DNA from: Dactylosporangium sp. AC04546 | GTDB taxonomy: Bacteria; Actinomycetota; Actinomycetes; Mycobacteriales; Micromonosporaceae | Reading direction: 5' to 3' | NCBI RefSeq assembly: GCF_022095675.1 | Contig: NZ_JAHYSG010000027.1 | Coordinates: forward strand, 1 to 64,000 | Length of the DNA stretch: 64,000 bases | Part shown: one piece after another, positions 26,654 through 34,183 of the stretch | How positions within the stretch are numbered: position 1 is the first letter of the stretch | How the letters are laid out: each line of letters begins with the position of its first letter | Program-made: the position numbers and the translations under genes | Notes under the pieces: model-generated | Databases searched by the model: none | Told to the model about the DNA's origin: nothing | Seen by the model: only the letters and a program-made list of their open reading frames with translations

Positions 26654-27667
26654 GTGAACAAGCGCGTCACCCTGGCCGACGTGGCCGCACACGCCGGGGT
26701 CTCGCGCGCCACCGCTTCGCTGGTGATCCGCGACGCCGGCAACCTCGCCGACAGCACCCGCGAGCGGGTGCGGTCCTCGATGCGGGCGCTCGGCTACGTC
26801 TACCATCGTGGCGCCGCGTCCCTGCGGACCAGCCAGACGAAGACCGTCGGGCTGATCCTGCCCGACCCGGCCTACGCATTCATGGGCGAAATGGCGATCA
26901 GCCTCGAGTCCGCGCTGGCCGAGCGGGGCCTGCTGCTGCTCACCGCCAATGCGTTCGAGGACCCGCAGCGCCAGGACCGGCTGCTGCAGGCCCTCATCGA
27001 GAACCAGGTCGACGGTCTCGTGGTGCTGCCCGCACTCGGCACCGACGAGGCGTTCGCCGACCAGCTCGCCGCGACCGGCATCCCCACCGTGGTCACGATC
27101 CGCGCCGAGGCGGCCCACCGCACCACCTACGTCGGCATCGACAATGTCCGCGGCGGCGAGCTGGCCGGCGAGCACCTGCTCGCCCACGGTTGCCGGCAGT
27201 TCGTGTACCTGGGTGGCCTGGTCGGCCTGCGTCCGCGGCAGGACCGGATGACCGGCCTCAACGCGGCCCTGGCCCGGGTGCCCGGCGCACGGCTGGTCGC
27301 GCACCGCCCCGGGCCCGCGCTCGGCCGCTGGGCCCGCGAGGCGGCGACCCGGCTCCTCGCCGAAGGCCCGCTGCCGGACGCGATCGTGTGCCACAACGAC
27401 CCGGTCGCGTTCGGCGTCTACCGCGCCCTGCGCGATGTCGCGCCCGACCTGGTCGACCGGGTCCGGGTCGTCGCGTTCGACGACGTCGACGAGGCCGCGC
27501 TGTGGGAGCCGCCGATATCGTCGGTGGCCGCCAACGGCCGCGAGGTCGGCCGCCGCACCGCGGCCGCGCTGCTGCGCCTCATGGACGACCCCCTGGCCGA
27601 GCCCGAGGTCGTCCTGCTGCAGCCCGAGCTCGTCGTGCGCCGGTCGTGCGGCTGCCCGGCCGCCTGA
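26654..27667 (+). CDS. LacI-family transcriptional regulator
   Basis: A 337-residue LacI/GalR regulator. VTLADVAAHAGVSRATASLV is the N-terminal helix-turn-helix with the hinge following, and the rest is a periplasmic-binding-protein-like effector domain (TVGLILPDPAYAFMGEM, VAFDDVDEAALWEPP). The C terminus carries the RRSCGC tail often seen in actinobacterial members. I start at GTG 26654, which has GGAG eight bases upstream and lies downstream of the -10 box; ATG 26627 overlaps that box. It is the only LacI-type protein in the window and the natural candidate to bind the TAGATCGATCTA sites. The inducer is probably a sugar or polyol. Confidence 0.9.
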   Translation: MNKRVTLADVAAHAGVSRATASLVIRDAGNLADSTRERVRSSMRALGYVYHRGAASLRTSQTKTVGLILPDPAYAFMGEMAISLESALAERGLLLLTANAFEDPQRQDRLLQALIENQVDGLVVLPALGTDEAFADQLAATGIPTVVTIRAEAAHRTTYVGIDNVRGGELAGEHLLAHGCRQFVYLGGLVGLRPRQDRMTGLNAALARVPGARLVAHRPGPALGRWAREAATRLLAEGPLPDAIVCHNDPVAFGVYRALRDVAPDLVDRVRVVAFDDVDEAALWEPPISSVAANGREVGRRTAAALLRLMDDPLAEPEVVLLQPELVVRRSCGCPAA

Positions 27668-27692
27668 CCGCACGCCCCTTCGCTCCTACCGT

Positions 27693-27707
27693 CCGCGGCC
27701 CCCGCGG
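27693..27707. terminator. Small GC hairpin after the lacI-family gene
   Basis: Two CCGCGG hexamers (27693-27698 and 27702-27707) separated by CCC can form a six-base-pair stem. It lies 25 bases after the regulator's stop and just before operator copy 3. This is a weak terminator or attenuator candidate. Confidence 0.3.
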
Positions 27708-27715
27708 CACTGAAG

Positions 27716-27727
27716 TAGATCGATCCA
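27716..27727. promoter_or_regulatory. Operator copy 3 (TAGATCGATCCA) ahead of sulfatase 4
   Basis: Eleven of twelve bases match the palindrome found twice at 12346 and 12537. It ends 23 bases before the GTG of sulfatase 4. I do not see good promoter boxes at the matching distance, so this copy may act on a weak promoter or as a roadblock or auxiliary operator. Confidence 0.6.
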
Positions 27728-27750
27728 CTGCACTCGAGAGGAACACCGAC

Positions 27751-30006
27751 GTGTCCGACACCGTCCAGGAGCCGTTCGCCGGCCGCATCGGACGCACCTA
27801 CCGCGACTCCGTGCCGTCGTGGCCGAGCCGGCCGACGTCGACCGGGCGGCCCAACGTCGTGTTCGTCGTCCTCGACGACATGGGCTTCGGCAGCCTCGGC
27901 TGCTACGGCTCGGAGATCGACACGCCGGTGATGGACCGGCTCGCCGCCGACGGCGTCATGTTCACCAACTTCCACGCGACGGCGCTGTGCTCCCCGACCC
28001 GGGCGAGCCTGCTGACCGGGCGGAACCACCACGCCGTCGGGATGGCCTACCTGTCGCACGTCGACGACGGCTACCCCGGCTACCGCGGGCGGATCACCCA
28101 CCGGGCCGCCACGCTCGCCGAGATGGTGCGCGAGTACGGGTACAACACCTTCGCCGTCGGCAAGTGGCACCTCACCCCGATGGACGAGACGACCGCCGCC
28201 GGACCCTACGACCAGTGGCCGCTGGGCCGTGGCTTCGAGCGCTACTACGGGTTCCTGGAAGGCCTGACCGACCACTACTTCCCGGAGCTGTACAGCGACA
28301 ACTCGCCGGTGCCCCCGCCGGACGCCCGCGACGAGGACTACCACCTCAGCACCGACCTCGTCGACCGCTCCATCGGCTTCGTCCGCGACCAGACCTCGAT
28401 GACGCCGGAGAAGCCCTTCTTCCTGTACCTCGCCTTCGGCGCCACCCACACCCCGTTCCAGGCACCCGCCGACTTCGTGGCGAAGTACCGCGGGCGCTAC
28501 GACGAGGGCTGGGACGTCATCCGCCGCCGCCGCTACGAGCGGCAACTCGACACCGGGGTCATCCCGGCCGGCACCCAGCTGCCGCCGCCCAACGACGGGG
28601 TGCCCGCCTGGGCGGACCTCGACCCGCAGGCGCAGCGGCTCTACGCCCGCTTCCAGGAGGTGTACGCCGCGTTCCTGGACCACACCGACCACGAACTGGG
28701 CCGGCTCGTCGCCTACCTGGAGCAGATCGGCCGGCTCGAGAACACCATCGTCGTGGTGGTGTCGGACAACGGCGCCAGCCAGGAGGGCGGCCCGCACGGC
28801 GTGCTCGACACCACGTCCTACGAGAACGGCCGCTTCCCGTCCCTGGCCGAGAACCTGGCCCGGATCGACGAGATCGACGGGCGCATCGCGCACGTCAACT
28901 ATCCGCTCGGCTGGGCGCAGGCGGGCAACACGCCGCTCAAGCGGTACAAGCAGAACACCCACGCCGGCGGCATCCGCACCGCGATGATCGTGCGGCCGCC
29001 CGACGCCCTGGCCGACGTGCCCCGGGGCGGCACCCGCGACCAGTTCCACCACGTCACCGACATCGTCCCCACGGTGCTGGACCTGATCGGCATCGAGGCG
29101 CCCGGCACCCTCGGCGGTCTGCCGCAGCTGCCGATCGACGGGGTGAGCATGCGCCGCACCCTCACCGACGCCGCGGCCGCGATCGACCCTCGCGCGCAGT
29201 ACTTCGAGACCCTCGGTCACCGGGCCATCTGGAAGGACGGATGGAAGGCCGTCGCGTTCCACCGCCGCGGCGCGGACTACGACGAGGACCGCTGGGAGCT
29301 GTACCACCTGGAGAAGGACTTCTCCGAGAGCACCGACCTGGCCGACCGCATGCCCGACAAGCTCGCCGAGCTCGTCGACGCCTGGTGGGCCGAGGCCGAA
29401 CGGAACAAGGTGCTGCCGCTGGACGACCGCGGCTTCGCCGAGCGGGCGACGGTCAACATCCGCCCCGACTCACCACGCAACCGCAGCCGGTTCGTCTTCC
29501 ACAACGGCATGCATCACATCGGCACAGGCGCGGCCCCGGTGGTGGCCGGTCACCCGTTCGAGATCAGCGCCGCGATCGAGCGTCCCGCCGGCACCGGCGA
29601 CGGGGTCCTGCTCGCCTTCGGCAGCGTCAACAGCGGCTTCGCGTTGCTGGTGCGCGACGGCCACCTGGAGTTCGACTTCAACCACTACGGCACGCACCAC
29701 ATCACCCGCACACCGCGGCCGCTGCCGGACGGCGGCAGCGCGGTGGCGGTCCGGGTCGAACCGACCGGCCAGGGCACTTCCGCCGACGTGACCCTGCTCG
29801 TCGACGGCCAGCCGGCCGCCTTCTCCCACCTCGCCGAGGCCTTCGAGCACTTCGTGGCGTTCCAGGGACTCGACGTCGGCGGCGACCGGCTGTCCCCGGT
29901 GCGCGCCGGCGGTGACGGGCCCTTCCCGTTCACCGGCACGCTGCGGCAGGTCGTGATCGAGCTGCTCGACGGCGGACCCGGCCGCGGCCACGAGGTGAAC
30001 GACTGA
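27751..30006 (+). CDS. Sulfatase 4 (type I, formylglycine-dependent)
   Basis: A 751-residue long-type sulfatase, paralogous to 1, 2 and 5. CSPTR starts at C80, LDDMGFGSLGCYGS supplies the proximal aspartates, D339 in SDNGAS is the distal metal ligand, and GKWHLTP is present. A C-terminal beta-sandwich domain begins near residue 600 (HPFEISAAIER). GTG 27751 is chosen because GAGAGGA precedes it at a good distance and it follows the operator; the long upstream open frame overlaps the regulator gene. No signal peptide. It heads the second transcription block of the island. Confidence 0.9.
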   Translation: MSDTVQEPFAGRIGRTYRDSVPSWPSRPTSTGRPNVVFVVLDDMGFGSLGCYGSEIDTPVMDRLAADGVMFTNFHATALCSPTRASLLTGRNHHAVGMAYLSHVDDGYPGYRGRITHRAATLAEMVREYGYNTFAVGKWHLTPMDETTAAGPYDQWPLGRGFERYYGFLEGLTDHYFPELYSDNSPVPPPDARDEDYHLSTDLVDRSIGFVRDQTSMTPEKPFFLYLAFGATHTPFQAPADFVAKYRGRYDEGWDVIRRRRYERQLDTGVIPAGTQLPPPNDGVPAWADLDPQAQRLYARFQEVYAAFLDHTDHELGRLVAYLEQIGRLENTIVVVVSDNGASQEGGPHGVLDTTSYENGRFPSLAENLARIDEIDGRIAHVNYPLGWAQAGNTPLKRYKQNTHAGGIRTAMIVRPPDALADVPRGGTRDQFHHVTDIVPTVLDLIGIEAPGTLGGLPQLPIDGVSMRRTLTDAAAAIDPRAQYFETLGHRAIWKDGWKAVAFHRRGADYDEDRWELYHLEKDFSESTDLADRMPDKLAELVDAWWAEAERNKVLPLDDRGFAERATVNIRPDSPRNRSRFVFHNGMHHIGTGAAPVVAGHPFEISAAIERPAGTGDGVLLAFGSVNSGFALLVRDGHLEFDFNHYGTHHITRTPRPLPDGGSAVAVRVEPTGQGTSADVTLLVDGQPAAFSHLAEAFEHFVAFQGLDVGGDRLSPVRAGGDGPFPFTGTLRQVVIELLDGGPGRGHEVND

Positions 30007-30007
30007 C

Positions 30008-32290
30008 ATGCCCGACGAGTTGAACGGACCCCACATGCAGCACCGTGACCCGCGGCTGGAGCCGACGCCCTTCGGCGGCGTCGTGGCCGACACCGTCGCC
30101 GACTCGACCCCCTGGTGGGCCCCGGCGGTCCGGCCCGGCGACGGCACGCCCAACATCGTGATGATCGTCCTCGACGACGTCGGATACGGCCAGATCGGCT
30201 GCTACGGCGCGGCGACGCACACCCCCGCCATGGACGCCCTCGCCGCGGACGGGGCCCGGTTCGCCAACTTCCACGTCACGGGTCTGTGCTCGACCACCCG
30301 GTCGAGCCTGCTCACCGGCCGCAACCACCACGCGGTCGGGGTCGGGTTCCTGGCCGACTTCGACACCGGCTTCCCCGGCTACCGCGGCGCGGTCACCCCG
30401 CGCGCGGCGACCCTCGCCGAGATGCTGCGCGACGCCGGCTACGGCACCTACGCCGTCGGCAAGTGGCACCTGACCCCGCCCGCGCACATGACCCCGGCCG
30501 GGCCGTTCCACCAGTGGCCGACGGGCCGCGGCTTCGACCGCTACTACGGCTTCCTGTGGGGTGAGGACGACCAGTGGGCGCCCGACCTGTGGGAGGACCA
30601 GCACCACGTCGAGCCGCCCCGCCGCGACGGCTACCACCTCAGCGAGGACCTCGTCGACCGGGCCCAGCGCTACGTCGCCGACCACGTCAGCGCCGCCCCC
30701 GACCGGCCGTTCTTCCTCTACCTCGCGTTCGGCGCCTGCCACGCGCCGCACCAGGCGCCCCGCGAGTACCTCGAGCGCTACCGCGGCCGCTTCGACCACG
30801 GCTGGGACGTCGAACGCGACCACACCCTGCAGCGCCAGATCGCGCTCGGCGTCGTGCCGCCCGGCACCGCCCTGCCACCGCCGAACGAGGGCGTGGCCGA
30901 GTGGGCCGGCCTCGGCGACGACCAGCGCCGGCTCTACGCCCGGATGCAGGAGGTCTTCGCCGGGTTCATGGAACACACCGACGCGCAGATCGGCCGGCTC
31001 GTCGACTACCTGCGCGGGATCGGCGAGCTCGACAACACCCTGCTGGTCGTGCTGTCCGACAACGGCGCCAGCGGCGAGGGCGGCACCGACGGCTCGGCCA
31101 ACGAGTACCGCTACTTCCTCGGCCTGGCCGACCGGTTCGAGGACGCGCTGGAGCAGATCGACGAACTCGGCGGCCCGGCAACCCACAACCACTACCCGTC
31201 CGGATGGGCCCAGGCCGGCAACACCCCGCTGAAGCTGTACAAGAAGCACACGCTCGGCGGCGGCGTGCGCGCGCCGCTCATCGTGCACTGGCCCGGCAGG
31301 ATCGCCGAGCCCGGTTCGGTACGCGGCCAGTTCCACCACGTCGTCGACGTGCTGCCGACGGTGCTGCAGGCGGCCGGAGTGCGGGCGCCCGCCTCCTACC
31401 GGGGCGTGCCGCAGCTGCCCGTGCACGGCACGTCGATGCTGTACACGCTGAGCGAGCCCGGCGCCGCCGGACAGCGCCGGCAGCAGTACTTCGAGACGGC
31501 CGGGCACCGTGGCATCTACCGCGACGGCTGGAAAGCCGTCACCACCCACCGGCCCGGCACCCCGTTCGACGCCGACCGGTTCGAGCTGTACCGCCTCGAC
31601 GAGGACTTCGCCGAGCGGCACGACCTCGCCGCCGGACATCCGCAGATCGTCGCGGATCTCGTGGCGGCCTGGTGGGAGGACGCACGTGCCTACGGCGTCC
31701 TGCCCCTCGACGACCGGATGCAGAGCCGGGTCGCGGTCAAGGACCCGGCGTGGGCCCGGTCGCGGTACCGGCTGCTGCCGGGCGCCCGCCTGGCCAACGG
31801 ACCGGCCGGCCCGGACTTCGCGGGACGTCACTTCACCGTGACCGCGCGCCTCGAACGGCACCGGCCCGGCGACGACGGCGTCCTGCTCGCCTACGGGCGG
31901 CGGGCGGCAGGGTTCAGCTTCTTCGTCGACGCCGGCCGGCTCCGCCTCGACCTCAACCTCGCCGGCCGGCACACCGTCGTGACCGCGCCCGGGCCGCTGG
32001 CGCTGGGCCCGGCGACCGTCGCTGTCGCGCTCGCCGGCGACCACGACGGCGCCGAGGTCACGTTCACCGTCGACGGCGTGGAGGTGCACCGGGCTCCCGT
32101 CCCCGCCGTGCTCCCGGCCGGCCTCGGCTGCCTGTCGCTGCAGTGCGGGCACAACTCACCGTCGCCGGTGAGCCCGCACTACGAGCCGCCGTTCACCTTC
32201 GCCGGCACACTGCACGAGGTGTTCATCGACCTCGGCCCGACGGTGGCCGAACCGCACCCGGCCGCCGAGCGACCGCTGGCGATGGACTGA
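30008..32290 (+). CDS. Sulfatase 5 with variant CSTTR modification motif
   Basis: A 760-residue long-type sulfatase closest to sulfatase 2. Where the other four have CSPTR it has CSTTR (C94, codons TGC TCG ACC ACC CGG), so the proline of the FGE recognition core C-x-P-x-R is threonine. The other catalytic parts are intact: LDDVGYGQIGCYGA, GKWHLTPP, D351 in SDNGAS, and a C-terminal beta domain from about 608. Either FGE tolerates this motif or the enzyme is poorly activated. GAGGTG precedes ATG 30008; ATG 30035 is an alternative. Cytoplasmic by absence of a signal. Confidence 0.9.
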   Translation: MPDELNGPHMQHRDPRLEPTPFGGVVADTVADSTPWWAPAVRPGDGTPNIVMIVLDDVGYGQIGCYGAATHTPAMDALAADGARFANFHVTGLCSTTRSSLLTGRNHHAVGVGFLADFDTGFPGYRGAVTPRAATLAEMLRDAGYGTYAVGKWHLTPPAHMTPAGPFHQWPTGRGFDRYYGFLWGEDDQWAPDLWEDQHHVEPPRRDGYHLSEDLVDRAQRYVADHVSAAPDRPFFLYLAFGACHAPHQAPREYLERYRGRFDHGWDVERDHTLQRQIALGVVPPGTALPPPNEGVAEWAGLGDDQRRLYARMQEVFAGFMEHTDAQIGRLVDYLRGIGELDNTLLVVLSDNGASGEGGTDGSANEYRYFLGLADRFEDALEQIDELGGPATHNHYPSGWAQAGNTPLKLYKKHTLGGGVRAPLIVHWPGRIAEPGSVRGQFHHVVDVLPTVLQAAGVRAPASYRGVPQLPVHGTSMLYTLSEPGAAGQRRQQYFETAGHRGIYRDGWKAVTTHRPGTPFDADRFELYRLDEDFAERHDLAAGHPQIVADLVAAWWEDARAYGVLPLDDRMQSRVAVKDPAWARSRYRLLPGARLANGPAGPDFAGRHFTVTARLERHRPGDDGVLLAYGRRAAGFSFFVDAGRLRLDLNLAGRHTVVTAPGPLALGPATVAVALAGDHDGAEVTFTVDGVEVHRAPVPAVLPAGLGCLSLQCGHNSPSPVSPHYEPPFTFAGTLHEVFIDLGPTVAEPHPAAERPLAMD

Positions 32291-32295
32291 CCGCC

Positions 32296-32676
32296 GTGCC
32301 TGCCGAATCGGCCTCCGCAGCGGCCGTGGACACGCGCGAGGACGTCGAACGCGAGCCCGACTACCGCTTCACGCTCGCCAACGAGCGCACGGTGCTGGCC
32401 TGGCTGCGCACCTCGCTCGCGCTGATGGCCGCCGGCGTCGCCGTGGTGCAGTTCGTGCCGCTGCTGGGCCGGCCCGCCGTGCGGGAGGCGACCGGGCTGG
32501 GCTTCACCGTCCTCAGCGTCGTCACCGCGATCGCCGCCGTGCTGCGCTGGCGCACCGTGCAACGCGCGATGCGCCGCGGCCGGCCGCTGCCCGGCTCGGT
32601 GGCCGTCTGGGTGGTGGCGGCCGGGCTGGCCGCAGCCGGGCTCGTGGTGTGCGTCATGATGCTGGCCGGGCCGTGA
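32296..32676 (+). CDS. DUF202 membrane protein (YidH-like)
   Basis: A 126-residue protein with three predicted membrane helices. FTLANERTVLAWLRTSLALM (residues ~34-53) is the DUF202 signature, with the conserved ERTxLAWxRT core. The start is taken at GTG 32296, six bases after the sulfatase 5 stop. It is adjacent to a second DUF202 gene with no gap. Function is unknown; its place between a sulfatase gene and the FGE gene suggests a link to the pathway, perhaps export of sulfate or another product, but that is speculation. Confidence 0.75.
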   Translation: MPAESASAAAVDTREDVEREPDYRFTLANERTVLAWLRTSLALMAAGVAVVQFVPLLGRPAVREATGLGFTVLSVVTAIAAVLRWRTVQRAMRRGRPLPGSVAVWVVAAGLAAAGLVVCVMMLAGP

Positions 32677-32997
32677 ATGGCGCTCCTCGACCCCGGCCTG
32701 CAGGCCGAACGCACCGCGATCGCATGGACGCGCACCGCCGCGTGCTGCCTGGCGAACGGGGTGCTGTTCATCCCGCGCTACCTGCGGGACCGCACCGACG
32801 TGACGGTGCTGCTGCTCGTCGGGGTAGCGTTTGCGCTCACCGCCGCGACGTTCGTGACCGCACGCCGGCGGCGGCGCGCCCTGGCCCGGCCCGAGCCGCC
32901 CCGGCCGGCACCGGCATGGCCGCTGGCCACCCTGGCCGCCGGCAACGCCGTCTTCGGTGTGCTGTTCCTGCTGGATCTCCTGGCGCAGCAGCCGTGA
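32677..32997 (+). CDS. Second DUF202 membrane protein
   Basis: A 106-residue, three-helix DUF202 protein. Its N-terminal AERTAIAWTRTAACCLANG is the divergent counterpart of the signature in the preceding gene. The ATG follows the previous stop immediately and the stop lies just before the FGE gene. Two small DUF202 proteins in tandem probably form a heteromeric membrane unit, as other tandem small membrane pairs do. That is inference. Confidence 0.75.
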   Translation: MALLDPGLQAERTAIAWTRTAACCLANGVLFIPRYLRDRTDVTVLLLVGVAFALTAATFVTARRRRRALARPEPPRPAPAWPLATLAAGNAVFGVLFLLDLLAQQP

Positions 32998-33023
32998 CCG
33001 ACACCGAGCCGAGAGGGCAAGAC

Positions 33024-33995
33024 ATGACGAGCAGTTGCTGCTCCCCGGGGCGGGTGCCACCGCCGGCCACCGCCGAACCGTCCGCCGGCCGGTCCTGTGC
33101 ACCGGCCGGCGGACGCGGTACCGACGACGCCACGATGGTGACCGTGCCCGCCGGGACCTTCCTCATGGGCGGCGACGACCCCGACGCGTTCCCCGCCGAC
33201 GGAGAGGGCCCGGTCCGGGAGGTGAGCCTCCCCGCGTTCCGGATCGACACGACGGCGGTGAGCAACGCGCGGTTCGCGGCCTTCGTCGCGGCCACCGGAC
33301 ACCGTACCGAGGCCGAGGTGTTCGGCTGGTCCTTCGTGTTTCATCGGCTGCTGCATCCGGCGGCACGCCCGCACGTCATGGACGCGACCGTGCCCGGGGC
33401 ACCGTGGTGGCTCGCAGTCGAGGGCGCCACCTGGCGCAGTCCCGAGGGGCCCGGCTCCGACGTCACCGACCGGCCGGACCACCCGGTGGTGCACGTGTCG
33501 TGGAACGATGCCGTCGCGTTCGCCGCGTGGGCGGGCAAGCGGCTGCCGACCGAGGCGGAGTGGGAGATGGCCGCCCGGGGCGGACGCGAACGGAGCCGCT
33601 TCCCGTGGGGCGACGAGCTGACACCCGGCGGGGTGCACCGGTGCAACACCTGGCAGGGCACGTTCCCGACGGTGGACACCGCCGAGGACGGCTACGCCGG
33701 CACCGCACCGGTCGACGCGTTCGAGGCCAACGGATTCGGGCTGTACAACACCTCCGGCAACGTCTGGGAGTGGTGCGCCGACTGGTTCAGTGCCGACTGG
33801 CACCACGAGGCGACCCGCCGGACCCGCATCGACCCGAAAGGCCCGCCGTCCGGCACGGCCCGCACGATGCGCGGTGGCTCGTACCTGTGCCACGTGAGCT
33901 ACTGCAACCGCTACCGGGTGGCCGCCCGCACGAGCAGCACCCCGGACAGCTCGACCGGGCACTGCGGCTTCCGCTGCGCCGCCGACGCGCCGTAG
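33024..33995 (+). CDS. Formylglycine-generating enzyme (SUMF1/FGE family)
   Basis: A 323-residue aerobic FGE that oxidises the active-site cysteine of type I sulfatases to formylglycine, using copper and oxygen. The copper-binding cysteine pair is C289 and C294 in GGSYLCHVSYCNRYR (285-297 region). HPVVHVSWNDAVAFAAWAGK, LPTEAEWEMAARGG and GNVWEWCADWF are further family blocks. The start is ATG 33024 with GAGAGGG six bases upstream; a GTG at 32994 overlaps the previous stop. The N terminus MTSSCCSPGR contains CSPGR, itself a match to the C-x-P-x-R motif that FGE recognises. It ends the sulfatase operon. Confidence 0.93.
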   Translation: MTSSCCSPGRVPPPATAEPSAGRSCAPAGGRGTDDATMVTVPAGTFLMGGDDPDAFPADGEGPVREVSLPAFRIDTTAVSNARFAAFVAATGHRTEAEVFGWSFVFHRLLHPAARPHVMDATVPGAPWWLAVEGATWRSPEGPGSDVTDRPDHPVVHVSWNDAVAFAAWAGKRLPTEAEWEMAARGGRERSRFPWGDELTPGGVHRCNTWQGTFPTVDTAEDGYAGTAPVDAFEANGFGLYNTSGNVWEWCADWFSADWHHEATRRTRIDPKGPPSGTARTMRGGSYLCHVSYCNRYRVAARTSSTPDSSTGHCGFRCAADAP

Positions 33996-34183
33996 CGGCA
34001 CGGTCGCAGCTCACTCACCGCCGGTGCCGGGCCGCGCCTGGCGCGAACCGCAGGACAATCGCTCGGTCCGGGTGAGTCTGGCGGGACCCTGCGGATATTG
34101 GTTTGTACGGTACGGCTTCGGGACGCCGACGCGCCGAGCTCGGCGCCCGTCCACGCCAAGATCCACGATCCACGGAGGTCATG

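Noticed and set aside
30574..32295. Upstream extension of the first DUF202 gene
   Set aside because: The frame is open through sulfatase 5, but the translated extension is an Arg/Pro-rich shadow; the DUF202 signature begins only after GTG 32296.
33996..34029. Weak stem CGGCAC/GTGCCG after the FGE gene as a terminator
   Set aside because: Only six base pairs with a 22-base loop, too weak to list as a feature in DNA of this GC content.
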